Below, in pieces: positions 35,201 to 41,464 of a stretch of 64,000 bases of DNA. The notes beneath the pieces were generated by a model, which worked only from the letters and a program-made list of their open reading frames with translations, ran no database searches and was not told where the DNA came from. A program made the position numbers and the translations under genes. How positions within the stretch are numbered: the stretch's first letter is position 1; every line of letters starts with the position of its first letter. Source of the stretch: Marthasterias glacialis (taxonomy: Eukaryota; Echinodermata; Asteroidea; Forcipulatida; Asteriidae); contig OU452239.1 of NCBI GenBank assembly GCA_911728455.2, positions 6,452,884-6,516,883 on the forward strand, written 5' to 3'.

Positions 35201-36391
35201 TTGCATCAGGGATGAAGACTAATATGATTCAAGCTTTCTTGCCCTCTCTTTGTGTGAGGAAGTTCTGATACTTAGCGCTACCCATGATGCCGACTTACGT
35301 CTTTCCCTAATTTAAGCGCAGGGAAAATACTAAAATAACTATTGTTGGATTGAGTGACATTTTAAACAAGGCTGTTGTTGTTGACTTCAGTGGTGTAGCT
35401 AAAGGGGAGCAGCTGTCCCCCTCCCCCACCCTCTCCCTGTGGAACATCTTGTCCCCTGTTTGCCCCCCTCCCCTTCGGCTTCTGGACACCGAGAAATTTG
35501 CTATAATCAGCAAATTTTAACTGAAATTGCCCCCTCTACAAATATCTGTGCCCCCCTCTTTGCCCCTCCCCCTTCCCCCCCTCTTGCCCCCTGCAAAAAA
35601 AAAGACACTGGCTACACCACTGGTTGACTTGTTGAGCAATCTAAGAGTATAAACCCCATACATAATGGGCAAATACTCTACAATTATTAGCGATATATGT
35701 TCCATGTCGCCATTCTTGTTTAACTGCATGTATTATTGGAGTTTTCTGTTCATTTTTCAGAAGGTAATTATTCCGACACCATTTTTGTAAACTGCCTTTA
35801 GTATTCAAGAATTTTGTCGGTATACAAATAATTGACAATTTGAAAATTCCTGAAAATGGCTTGGTTCCCCCTGTATTCTAGACCGGGAACCTCCCAGATG
35901 TTACAATTCAGAAGGTTTACAGACTCTGTGCATCACCAGAAATACAAAACTACAGGTTTGGACACAATGTGGTGCCTGCTTTACGTCTTTCCAAGAAAAT
36001 TTGAAAGCTCTTGGAGATGATGAGGAAATCCTGAACTCAGGAAAAATACCTGAGAAATCCCATGCCAGTAAAGCATTATTATTATGGCAAAAGTTTTGCA
36101 AGAATTTACAGACACCTCAGTCCCCAGTGTGGGCAGTATCAAGTACGTCCGTCATAACTGCAAGTTTGGTCAAATTTCTTGTATTTATTTTCATTGTTTT
36201 ACTAATTTGTGTTTGTTTGTTGGGTTTGTCCACAGAAAACCTTAGTAACTGGTGTGTACAATCTACTAGATGTAGCTGATGAAAGAGCGGTTGATTTCCT
36301 GAATGCAAACATGCCTCTCAATCTTCGAGAAATCTTCAAGACGTTCTACTCCGACTTCCAGAAATACTACAGATACTCTGGAAAAGTGTAA
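5264..36391 (+). CDS. URB2: URB2 ribosome biogenesis protein 2 homologue, 27 exons, predicted 1559 aa
   Basis: Exons: 5264-5282, 7017-7167, 8287-8413, 10436-10555, 12076-12222, 13006-13151, 14264-14408, 16524-16591, 17240-17528, 18488-18570, 18726-18924, 19946-20034, 20892-21228, 21361-21582, 23072-23188, 24076-24374, 25041-25242, 26919-27185, 27850-27990, 29095-29725, 30098-30183, 31384-31509, 32496-32609, 33171-33357, 34003-34102, 34944-35055, 36236-36391. Phases close throughout (4680 nt), giving 1559 aa against about 1524 in human. The N-terminus has the family block LAKFAWISPKCFLPNREQVL (residues 25-44). The C-terminus has the Urb2/Npa2 domain (about 1440-1559): LVADYIAELQKGTLLP, GVYNLLDV and REIFKTFYSDFQKYYR, ending GKV. 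URB2 is nucleolar and acts in early pre-60S assembly; yeast Urb2 partners Npa1/Urb1, Dbp6, Nop8 and Rsa3. The start ATGG follows a short 5' exon. All introns are GT-AG except intron 24 (AT-AC). Boundaries may be off by a base where hand-counted; identity is secure. Confidence 0.95.
5631..6272. mobile_element. Non-autonomous transposon with ~95-bp inverted ends rich in TTGGGAC
   Basis: The left end (5641-5733) and right end (6177-6271) are inverted copies starting TTCCGTCCCAACTTG. Each contains several copies of CCCAACT/AGTTGGG. CGTCATA occurs at both borders (5624-5630 and 6274-6280), consistent with a 7-8 bp target duplication of hAT type. It lies in URB2 intron 1. Interior holds a GT/G simple repeat near 6131-6160; no ORF. 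Confidence 0.55.
7244..7764. mobile_element. TTAA-flanked MITE, family 1 (26-bp perfect inverted ends)
   Basis: TTAAAGCCCCAGCTCAACAT at the left and its exact complement at the right enclose about 520 bp. Both borders are TTAA, the piggyBac target. The same left end recurs at about 53945 in the TMEM192 region. Interior has short GGCCATGCTGGCCAAG-type repeats. It lies in URB2 intron 2. Confidence 0.65.
8427..9810 (+). mobile_element. 5'-truncated Dong/R4-like non-LTR retrotransposon inside a TAA repeat
   Basis: A retroelement body (about 8455-9780) is bounded on both sides by TAA microsatellites (8427-8454 and 9782-9810). The body starts abruptly after the reverse transcriptase catalytic region, as target-primed insertions do. 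Known R4-clade elements such as silkworm Dong insert into TAA repeats, so the flanks fit that preference. It lies in URB2 intron 3, only 14 nt from the exon 3 donor, in sense orientation. Confidence 0.8.
8455..9693 (+). CDS. Retrotransposon ORF remnant: RT thumb, zinc knuckle and restriction-like endonuclease
   Basis: Open for about 412 codons from the TAA repeat to the TAA stop at 9691-9693, with no start of its own. It begins in the RT thumb (YRYLGVLESDQVLHEE, then SKLNGGNMIKAINTWAVSLM). A CCHC-type finger, CRMCNKAEETVFHIVSEC, lies near 9127-9180. The restriction-like endonuclease region has RPDVVVLD, EKIEKHQDLARELRKIW and the family signature VVPVVVGALGTI. These features are typical of R2/R4/NeSL-type single-ORF elements. 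The fingers, palm and catalytic YxDD are missing, so it cannot copy itself. The intact frame suggests a fairly recent insertion. Confidence 0.8.
   Translation, partial: SYRYLGVLESDQVLHEESKVRLRAEYIRRVKKCLKSKLNGGNMIKAINTWAVSLMRYSGGIIEWTKEDLDVTDRKTRKLMTMHGMLHPRANVSRLYLPRSEGRRGLLSVADSVNIERRSLHRHVRSTEENLLKIARMYTTTDEAGPKEYKRERKEERHQDWRNKPLHGRFLRCTEEVASCKSWNWLKSGELKKETEGLITAAQDQSLRTNVMKARIEKANVSPMCRMCNKAEETVFHIVSECSKMAQTEYKGRHDKLAKVIHWDLCKKYGVQVYAKWYDHVPEKVVETDEVKILWDFNIQTDHVIEHRRPDVVVLDKTKKMCNIINIALPGDIRVASKEMEKIEKHQDLARELRKIWQVKVKVVPVVVGALGTIPKALDKHLDQIGTTVRVDLLQKAALLGTARILRKTLEI
10650..10935 (+). repeat. tRNA-derived SINE (family C)
   Basis: A-box-like GGTTGGCTCAGTGGT and B box GGTTCGAATCCCGG, followed by a conserved body (GGGTTTTCCCC, then GGGATTTTCCTCCCACATCT). 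Related copies at 30968-31140 and 52628-52955; a body fragment also lies at 2518-2630 beside a hAT MITE. It lies in URB2 intron 4. Confidence 0.6.
10970..11062 (+). repeat. 3' fragment of a CR1/jockey-type LINE
   Basis: Translates to FSQFMKHLKTHFFRL and then a stop, the usual C-terminal tail (FK..LKTHLF) of CR1/L2-like ORF2 proteins. Only the last ~30 codons remain. Immediately preceded by SINE sequence. Confidence 0.5.
11397..11710. mobile_element. MITE with CCCGGCAAAAGG inverted ends, 4-bp target duplication
   Basis: About 29-bp inverted ends (CGTC..TGCCCGGCAAAAGG) flank 314 bp, with ATCT on both sides. The duplicate of this intron region at about 13690-14200 lacks the element at the matching point, which directly shows an insertion. 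It lies in URB2 intron 4. Confidence 0.6.
12203..12368 (+). repeat. ~85-bp tandem duplication across the exon 5 donor
   Basis: The exon 5 end and first intron bases (CAGTCCAACCCAAGGAAG/GTAAGG, then CAATATTGTAC) are repeated with a few changes about 83 bp downstream (CCAGTCCAACCCAAGAAAG/GTATAA). The second copy therefore carries a decoy donor. Confidence 0.75.
12655..12906. mobile_element. MITE, AGGC/GCCT family, copy 1
   Basis: Shares ends and interior (CATTTTGAAAGTAC, then TTTACCACACTAT and CTCTTGCAGT) with copies at 39162-39430 and 39833-40085. Copy 1 is the most degraded. It lies in URB2 intron 5. Confidence 0.55.
13300..13620 (+). repeat. tRNA-Leu-derived SINE (family A)
   Basis: The head has CCGGACTCAAGCTCTGG (anticodon-loop CAA as in tRNA-Leu) and B box GGGTTCGAGTCC, followed by the shared body CACTTGTGTCCTTAAGCAAG. 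Related copies: 22165-22490 (-), 22555-22880, 29836-30075 (headless), 43275-43665, 44316-44470, and a fragment at 19690-19800. Tails include GCGCTTTGAGATGCCC, a LINE-like 3' end. Confidence 0.75.
15001..15394 (+). mobile_element. TTAA-flanked MITE, family 2, forward copy
   Basis: TTAA borders; ends AGG..TATACGTTTGG and CCAAAGGTATACTTTGCCT. Contains an internal palindrome, GAGAAGCGTTATGGCCGTAA continuing to CGCTTCTC. A reverse-orientation copy lies 500 bp downstream in the same URB2 intron (7). Confidence 0.65.
15397..15710 (+). repeat. tRNA-derived SINE (family B)
   Basis: The head (about 15617-15688) has GGATAGCTCAGTTGGTAGAG (A box) and GCAAGTTCAAATTCC (B box). Related heads occur at 20626-20690, 27411-27480 (-) and 31557-31627. 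In less diverged heads the anticodon loop reads ATGTTAA, suggesting tRNA-Asn (GTT) ancestry. The upstream body (CATCCCCTTAAGGTGA and a CTTGTGGTTTATTGCTTAA motif) is shared with 20385-20720. Confidence 0.65.
15897..16315 (-). mobile_element. TTAA-flanked MITE, family 2, reverse copy
   Basis: Inverted relative to 15001-15394 and matching it nearly end to end, including the internal palindrome. The left border is TTAA; the right border is degenerate (TTGAA) after a short duplication of the terminal ~20 bp (ACGTATACAGACCC twice). A diverged third copy lies near 33613-33935. Confidence 0.65.
17624..18486 (+). repeat. 26-bp minisatellite (~33 units) filling URB2 intron 9
   Basis: The unit is TTACATCTTGTTCTTTCTGA plus TGATTG with C/T/A variants. 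The array occupies about 90% of the intron and ends exactly at the exon 10 acceptor: the last unit reads GTTACAG instead of GTTACAT. No spacers and no cas genes, so it is not a CRISPR array. Confidence 0.95.
18972..19586. mobile_element. TTAA-flanked MITE, family 3 (CCAGTTG ends), copy A
   Basis: Ends TTAA/CCAGTTGGCGCTGG and CCAGCGCTAACTGATCAA (degenerate TTAA). About 615 bp. Interior GGCACAAAGAAAC and AGATTCTC.TTATTGCAC are shared with copies B-D. It lies in URB2 intron 11. Confidence 0.65.
20385..20720 (+). repeat. tRNA-derived SINE (family B), second copy
   Basis: Head 20626-20690 (GGCTGAATAGCTCAGTTGGT; B box TGGTTCAAGTCCCGC). The body carries a small palindrome, CCATAGAGCTATA-TAT-TATAGCTCTATGG (20476-20504), absent from the related copy at 15397. 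It lies in URB2 intron 12. Confidence 0.65.
22165..22490 (-). repeat. tRNA-Leu-derived SINE (family A), reverse copy
   Basis: Complement of the family A head (CCAGAGCTTGAGTCCGGTG) at the right and the tail GCGCTTTATCACACCCGATG at the left. It forms an inverted pair with the forward copy at 22555-22880 in URB2 intron 14. Confidence 0.7.
22555..22880 (+). repeat. tRNA-Leu-derived SINE (family A)
   Basis: Head with CACTGGACTCAGGCTCTG and B box GGGTTCAAGTCCC; body CTTGACACTTGTGTCC and GGGGTTTGCCCCGGTGTTTC. It lies 65 bp from the reverse copy. Confidence 0.7.
23282..23907. mobile_element. TTAA-flanked MITE, family 3, copy B
   Basis: Perfect TTAA on both borders; ends CCAGTTGCCGCCGG and GCCAGCGTCAACTGG. 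About 620 bp, no transposase. It lies in URB2 intron 15, beginning about 95 bp after the donor. Confidence 0.7.
25290..25758. mobile_element. MITE with CAATAGACCGATCCAT inverted ends, copy 1
   Basis: Left CAATAGACCGATCCATTTAG and right CTTAATGGATCGGTCTGTTG. About 470 bp. A close relative lies at 51711-52112 and a shorter diverged one at 28116-28387. It lies in URB2 intron 17. Confidence 0.65.
26119..26306. repeat. ~190-bp palindrome (fold-back element)
   Basis: Outer arms ACACATATGGACTGGC and GCCAGTCCATATGTGT; further inward AATAGTGCACGTCTATGCA pairs with its complement, and GTGACCAGGAG pairs with CTCCTGGTCAC. The centre is CGCGAGGCCGAAGGCCGAGG. A similar centre (CGAGGCGAAGCTGAGTG) occurs in the palindrome at the window end. 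It lies in URB2 intron 17. Confidence 0.75.
26609..26749. repeat. 140-bp imperfect palindrome
   Basis: Arms ATATAACATGGTT and AACCATGTTATAT, then GGGTGGACAGTC pairing with GACTGTCCACCC, then TTAGCTCC pairing with GGAGCTAA. It sits about 300 bp after the previous palindrome in URB2 intron 17. Confidence 0.65.
27340..27600 (-). repeat. Family B SINE with a fold-back of its tRNA-like head
   Basis: A complete reverse-strand tRNA-like head (27411-27480: acceptor, D, anticodon and T stems can be drawn). It is followed by a forward copy of its 3' part (27520-27585: GGTCGCAGGTTCAAATCCTG). The two make a ~60-bp inverted repeat. Other copies and the non-T at loop position 33 argue for a SINE, not a working tRNA gene. 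Confidence 0.6.
28116..28387. mobile_element. MITE with CAATAGACC-type ends, short diverged copy
   Basis: Left CAATAGACCAATCCATTAAG, right CTTAATGGATTGGTGTATT. About 270 bp. It lies in URB2 intron 19. Confidence 0.55.
29836..30075 (+). repeat. Headless family A SINE
   Basis: Body AAAGAACCCAGTACACTTAT and CAGCACCTTGTAAACCATT, then tail GCACTTTGAGATGCCCTTGG and GCGCTATGTAAGAACTGC. The tRNA-like head is absent. It lies in URB2 intron 20. Confidence 0.6.
30968..31140 (+). repeat. Family C SINE fragment
   Basis: Shares GGTTTTCCTCCCACATCTAA and the CTTCTCT motif with 10650-10935. The head is degraded. It lies in URB2 intron 21. Confidence 0.45.
31557..31640 (+). repeat. Family B SINE head fragment
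   Basis: GCTTGATAGCTCAGTTGGTC followed by CTGGTATGTTAATCCAG and B box AGATTCAAATCC. Stem CTGG/CCAG with a GTT triplet in the loop. It lies 47 bp after URB2 exon 22. Confidence 0.55.
31701..32360. mobile_element. Family 3 MITE copy D carrying a nested palindromic insertion
   Basis: The left end TTAA/CCAGTTGCCACTGG is intact; the right end is lost. Where copies A-C run straight through (GAGAGTAC.GCTGGCACAAAG), copy D is interrupted at about 31790-32140 by the palindrome below. It lies in URB2 intron 22. Confidence 0.6.
31797..31960. repeat. 164-bp near-perfect palindrome
   Basis: Arms of about 70 bp (GGGAATAACAGTGCGAGG outside, GGCCGCTGTTAAC inside) around a short loop, AACCAAGCCGGAGGCGCGGT. 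A weaker outer pairing, CATTAATAAATACCT with AGGTATTTATTAATG near 32125, suggests a larger element of about 350 bp. Confidence 0.8.
33358..34002 (+). other. URB2: U12-type AT-AC intron (URB2 intron 24)
   Basis: No usable GT donor follows the coding sequence of exon 24. Instead the sequence reads CTTCAAA/ATATCCTTTACT, an exact match to the minor-spliceosome donor ATATCCTTT. Near the other end, GTCTTTAAC (33982-33990) matches the U12 branch consensus TTCCTTAAC except at two positions, and an AC (34001-34002) lies 13 nt past the branch adenosine, within the usual short window. Splicing here keeps phase 1 and yields NLLKNVMQRG, with no stop before the next donor. Without this intron the reading frame ends at the TAA 10 nt past the donor. 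Confidence 0.88.
34677..34866. mobile_element. hAT-type MITE with internal GAGACC iterations and perfect 8-bp target duplication
   Basis: Ends CAGTGTTGTAG and CTACAACACTG; TAAAAAAC precisely flanks both sides (34669-34676 and 34867-34874). The 190-bp interior is largely CGAGACC/GAGACCAAG units. It lies in URB2 intron 25, 78 bp before exon 26. Confidence 0.85.
35388..35622. mobile_element. hAT-type MITE with perfect 8-bp target duplication GTTGACTT
   Basis: Ends CAGTGGTGTAGC and GCTACACCACTG; GTTGACTT lies on both sides (35380-35387 and 35623-35630). Interior is C/T-rich. It lies in URB2 intron 26. Confidence 0.85.
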
Positions 36392-36566
36392 TGTTAGTTC
36401 CACCCAAATAAGACTCTGTAAGTTGACCTCGAGAGCAAACAAGTTTTCTCGGGAATCTTGACCTCCTGGCACCTCGCATCAGGTACAGCATGTATTGTGG
36501 CAATTGTTTTCAAAAACAAATTTGTATTATGTTGTTTTAATAAGTTCATCTATTGAATATAGTTTG

Positions 36567-36576
36567 AATAAATAAA
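36567..36576 (+). terminator. Polyadenylation signals of URB2
   Basis: Two overlapping AATAAA hexamers (AATAAATAAA) lie 176 bp past the URB2 stop codon, the first such signal downstream. Confidence 0.6.
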
Positions 36577-36591
36577 AGCTTGATTTACAAA

Positions 36592-37600
36592 TTGTAAATT
36601 GTAAACAATTTCGCAAACCTTGGAAAAACATTTTTTTTTATATATATTTTTTCATTTTCTCAGAACTTTTCCAATTTTATTACATTGTAAGGTCCATGTC
36701 ACACAGGGCAATTTTTACTGGCAACTTGGAGGCAACCAACTGCACTGCTTGCAAAAGAAATACTTTGGTAGCACAGGAGTTATTTTTCCAACAATGCCTT
36801 ACAATCGCAAGAATACTAGGTGAACATTCAAACATGAATGCCTTTTGTTCTTGGAGATTGCCTGGAACCGGTTGCCTGTAAATTGCCTCGTGTGACATGG
36901 CCCTAAGAGTTCAATGTAATCATTCCACTAGTGTTTTTGGGGGGTGGGAAAAAAAGTGATGTGACAAAAAATAAAATTCACACAAAATTGCACCTTCGTT
37001 AATCACCCCTAGCTTTTGGCTCAGAGGTGCCTTGAAGCTCATTGGTTACCTTTTCATTGCGAGAATTACAAGGTCTGTACAAAATTATGCTTACCAGATT
37101 AAGGTTACCAGCCAAACTACCATGTCACAGGTACAAGTTGTTACTGGTATCCTGTAAGTACAAGGTTTGTACTGTACATTTAAAAAAAATATCAAACATT
37201 TAAATATTGAAGAGAACCATATATATTTTCAATAAATGTATTAAGAAAGTTGTTTTTCAGACTTAATGTAATATTATCTTTACTTGTCAACCAATCACGA
37301 GGTGAATGACACCTACTAGAAAGGAAATATTCCTCTCTCTTTCTTAAGTGATTGTTATGTTGGGTAAATATTGGTGTAGGTTTCAGTTGAATTTATCAAG
37401 GGGGAATTTGGATGACATCGACACATTTTCCTTGGTGAAACATTTCAGTTAAAACACAAAATTCACTATTATTTAAAACAGATATGTGTTTCTTCAGATT
37501 AACATAATCAACCTCAAATAACAGTTAAAAAAAAAGTTTTTCTTTAAAACAACCAAGGACAACATTGAATTAAACTCTACGTAGCACGGAGAGATGGAGC
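36592..37600. other. Intergenic sequence, no gene seen
   Basis: AT-rich sequence after the URB2 polyadenylation signal. A partial copy of the GCTTACCAGATTAAGGTTAC repeat of 37820-38852 occurs near 37090-37160. I see no coding pattern. Confidence 0.4.
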
Positions 37601-37686
37601 AATATCAAAATGAGAAATTGAAGCAGTTATTACCAAAACAAAAAATGTTTTGGCAATTGCACTGCTTCAATTTCTCATTTTAATAT
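37601..37686 (+). ncRNA. miRNA-like hairpin (hypothetical)
   Basis: AAAATGAGAAATTGAAGCAG (37607-37626) pairs with the complement at 37662-37681. Inner bases CCAAAACA and TGTTTTGG extend the stem around an AAAAA loop; outer AATAT bases pair too. Total ~86 nt, the size of a pre-miRNA, but the main stem is unusually perfect, so a small palindromic repeat is equally possible. I do not recognise the arm as a known miRNA. Confidence 0.35.
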
Positions 37687-37819
37687 TACAAGAACAACAT
37701 TGATGCTTTATGAATGATGGCTTGATTGTTGTTGGTATGCAGTACTTGATTATGATCAGAACCAAATACATGTTGGTGTTGGAAGGCCGTTGTTAAAACG
37801 CAAACAAACCATAAAACTA

Positions 37820-38852
37820 GGGCTCAATTTCATAGAGCTGCTTAAGCAAAAAGAAAAGTAGCCAAGCACAACAAAATTATGCTTACCAGATAAAAGGTTA
37901 CCAGCCAAATTACCATGTCACAGGTACAGGTTGTGACTGGTATCCTGCTTATTTTTGCAAAACAAACCATAAAACTAGGACTCAACTTCATACAGCTGTT
38001 TAAGCAAAAAGAAAAGTAGCTAAGCACAACAAAATTATGCTTACCAGATTAACCCTGGAACTCGTTACCATGGGGACAGCTTTCCCCAACCAAATGGTGT
38101 TTAATCTGCCACCCCTGGAAAAAAAATCCACTGGACAGGAAACTTCTGTTTATCCTGTAATGGGGCATCTGTCAACACCTCATTGATGAATTGCAGACAT
38201 TGCTGCCCAATTTAGCCTGGGGTCAGGGAAAAACAGCTGGTTAGTCTATTAGCGCCTGTCTTGGGGATTGCTGTCCCTATACAGTATTAATGGTTTAGTA
38301 AGTGTTTTGTTGTTCTTTGCTTAGTTTCAGGGTGCTATAAATACTTCAAAAGACCTCCCAGATGTAAATGGCATGGTTCAGGGGCCTTGAAACTATAGTT
38401 TATTGGGGTTGTGGCTTATCAGTGAGGGACTGACCAGGGTATAGCACTTCATTAGAACTTTTTTTTTTTTTTTTTTTTTTTGGGGGGGGGTTTGGAATTG
38501 TTCTCTATGGGACTAGAGAACTGCTCAAACAAACGAAAATGTAGCTAAGCACAACAAAATTATGCTTACCACATAAAAGGTTACCAGCCAAACTACTATG
38601 TCACAGGTACAAGTTGTGACTGGTATCCTTGTTTTTGCAAAACAAACCATAAAACTACGACTCAGTTTCATAGAGCTGCTTAAGCAAAAAAAAATGTAGC
38701 TAAGCACAACCACATTATGCTTACCAGATTAAGGTTATCAGCCAAACTACCATGTCACAGGTACAAGCTGTGACTGGTATCCTGCTTATGTTTGCTAAGC
38801 ACAATTATTTTAAGCAATATTGTCTGCTTAAGCACCTCTATGAAATTGGCCC
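37820..38852. mobile_element. ~1-kb element with inverted ends and internal direct repeats
   Basis: Ends GGGCTCAATTTCATAGAGCT and TCTATGAAATTGGCCC. The block GCTAAGCACAACAAAATTAT, then GGTTACCAGCCAAA and CATGTCACAGGTACA is repeated four times (near 37860, 38020, 38545 and 38700). A T/G homopolymer run lies at 38460-38490. A distant relative with GGGCCCATTTTCATAGCGCT ends is at 50395-50663. Confidence 0.6.
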
Positions 38853-39161
38853 TTGAGGTAGTTTTGTACTGTGAACGTTACGACACAAAAGTCTAAACAC
38901 AACTCACAAGGTATTTGAATTGTACATGTATTTTATTTAATAAAGCTTGCAAATTCAAAAGAACTTTGCGGTCATGATGTAGTTTTTTTCTTCTCTTCTT
39001 TCACAAGGTACATGGATGTTACCAGTTAACTTAAAATGAGGTCAATTGTTACTTTAAGTTTTATGCCATGCAGACCTTCAAATCTTACTTATGACATGAA
39101 TACTAGCAAGGTAACTTTCAAAAGTGTAAACTTCCCAAAGATCGTCAAGCAAGGATTGAAC

Positions 39162-39430
39162 CAATAGGCCGTATTTTCGACAGCAAGAGGGCACACTACT
39201 AATTCCATTTTGAAAGTACAAAGATATTTCAAAACATTAAAAATCAAAATTTTCCAAGCAAATATCTTATGCTGATTACATTGTAAACTGTCAATAAAAA
39301 AAACTCAAAAGTTGTATAATAACTGCTTTATTAGAAGTCCAATTGCATCTGGTTTACCACACTATTTTTTATGGGTTTGACCCCAGTTTACCCCCAAAGG
39401 GCGCCCTCTTGCAGTCAAAATAAGGCTCAT
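39162..39430. mobile_element. MITE, AGGC/GCCT family, copy 2
   Basis: Left CAATAGGCCGTATTTTCGAC, right GCGCCCTCTTGCAGTCAAAA. Same interior as copies 1 and 3. Confidence 0.6.
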
Positions 39431-39832
39431 TCACCTACCTGACATCACCCACAGTAAATCTTGGTTGTGCCTTTTTTGTAGTTTCCTTATGTGTTTACTG
39501 TGTGGAGTGCAGTTAGACAGGGCAAACGTTTACACGCTAATCATATCTTTACATGCAAATTGACTCTTGAAACGGCAGACTAAGGTCAGAGCATAGAGTT
39601 ACATAAAAGAACTAAATGGCATACACAACCATGTGTTGTAAAGCACATTGAGACTTTTGTTTGATGCACTATAATATCAGAACTGTGTTATTATTGTTGT
39701 TATGCGCCACAGCCAGACAAGAAGCATTTTTGACCATTGAGAAAATGGCACCGCCAATCATTACACTGGTCACTCATCAGTTTACACAGCAACCATTTTG
39801 TAAGTGGACATTCATATGCAATAGGCTGTATT

Positions 39833-40085
39833 TTTGACAGCAAGAGGGCGCATTACTCATTCCATTTTGAAAGTACACAAATATTTCAAAACCTTAAAGA
39901 TACAAAACTTTCCAAGAAAATATCGAACACTGATTGCATTCTAAAAATGTCAATAAAAAAACCTCAGAAGTTGTATTTTACTGCTTTATTAGAAGGCTAA
40001 CTGCATCTGGTGTACCACACTATTCATATGGTTTGACCCCCAATCCACCCCAAAGGGCGCCCTCTTGCAGTCAAAAATAAAGCCT
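39833..40085. mobile_element. MITE, AGGC/GCCT family, copy 3, with identifiable empty site
   Basis: 253 bp with ends AGGCTGTATTTTTGACAGC and its near complement, flanked by AT. The flanking repeat also occurs at about 50680-50885 without this element (ATGCAATTGACCC), so the insertion boundaries are directly visible. Confidence 0.75.
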
Positions 40086-40810
40086 ATTGACCCATAGGGA
40101 TTTTTGCCCATGGTGGGTCAGCTGAGTTCTGTGCTTGACATAGCGAGTGCTCCCTCTAGTTCTTATACGTAACTCTACGGGAAAAAACAGTAGATATATA
40201 CGACATCAGAACAAGGTATCTGTCCAAAAAGGAAATTTCCCTTAGATTGACATACATGTATATAATTTCAGATGTGCGTGTTTAAATAACATATGGAGAT
40301 ATCCCGAGAGACAGCTTGAAGATGAATGAGCCATACTCAAACCGATTTTACCTTGAAAATAAATCTAAATGCTGAATTGCTATTTTTGTAGGATGACCAA
40401 AGTTATTTACTTTCAAATGAGATATCTAACCCAAAAAATCCACCAGCAAATAATAACACAGTTATTCATTGAAAAAATTAATTTTTTGTATGGAGTACAA
40501 TAAATAAACTCTGCAGGCTGCCTGCTTATTGTCAGTCGGGTGCCTTGCAACACAGAGACAAAATGCAGGGTGGTTGGCCAGGATAATCGTTTCAAATACA
40601 ACATCTGTATAGCCATCTAAAAGGACAAAAAGCAATTTATCCATTTTATTCAAGATAAAATAACAAGCTCTTTTAAATTTTGTTCGCTGGAGTCGATACA
40701 TATTCGAGCACAAATCACAGGAGAACGGGTCATCCATCTTTAGTGAGTCCAGGCGTAATGTTCTTCACAATTTATTTTGATGTCCAATTTTGGTTGTCCT
40801 CAGAAAACTC

Positions 40811-41464
40811 TTAACCAGTTGCCGCCAGGATAACTTTTTTTTTTTTTTTTTTTTTTTGGTCCCTTCCCCAGATGGGATTCTTTAAGCAGAATTGCCAGAA
40901 TCTTTTTTCTTTGAAGGCACAGCTGGCACAAAGAAACCCTGACTTGACAATGCCAAGAGACCAAAGAATCTCCGTTTTGTTTCTCGACCGAGAAAATTTC
41001 AAATTCACACAGCGTGAATTGCAAAACATCGGCCATTGCCTACGACACAGGAGTGGTACTTAACACGGAACCATGACTTGATTGCCGGCTCACTCCGACT
41101 TACCTCCATTGAGCCGAAATACGATGAATGAACGATGGTGGAAGCCGCTCGATGCCTCGTAATCCCCTTCTTGAAACAAAAGGACAAAGGTCCGGAGTCG
41201 GGGACTACACAAAAATCACCTCTCAATAGCCAGAAAATGCTGATACATGAACGTGTATATTCAAGACCTTTTTTGTCCTTGTGTGGGTGAAACGAAGCGT
41301 TAGACGGCATGTGTGTGGTCTATGCACGCTCAGCAGTGGAATGTCTGGGCGACCTTTGCTCCGGTGGTCCAAAATCACACAATGGCATATGTACACAGCT
41401 TACGTTTCCAGACAGGGGAAACAATTTTTGTTTGTAAACAGGACATCCGACGCCAACTGGTTAA
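40811..41464. mobile_element. TTAA-flanked MITE, family 3, copy C
   Basis: Perfect TTAA borders; ends CCAGTTGCCGCC and GACGCCAACTGG. A 22-nt T run lies near the left end. About 650 bp. Confidence 0.7.

Noticed and set aside
40462..40737. Reverse-strand gene beginning MDDPFSCDLCSNMYR
   Set aside because: Single short frame, no recognised family, no splice partner; two cysteines alone do not make a zinc finger.
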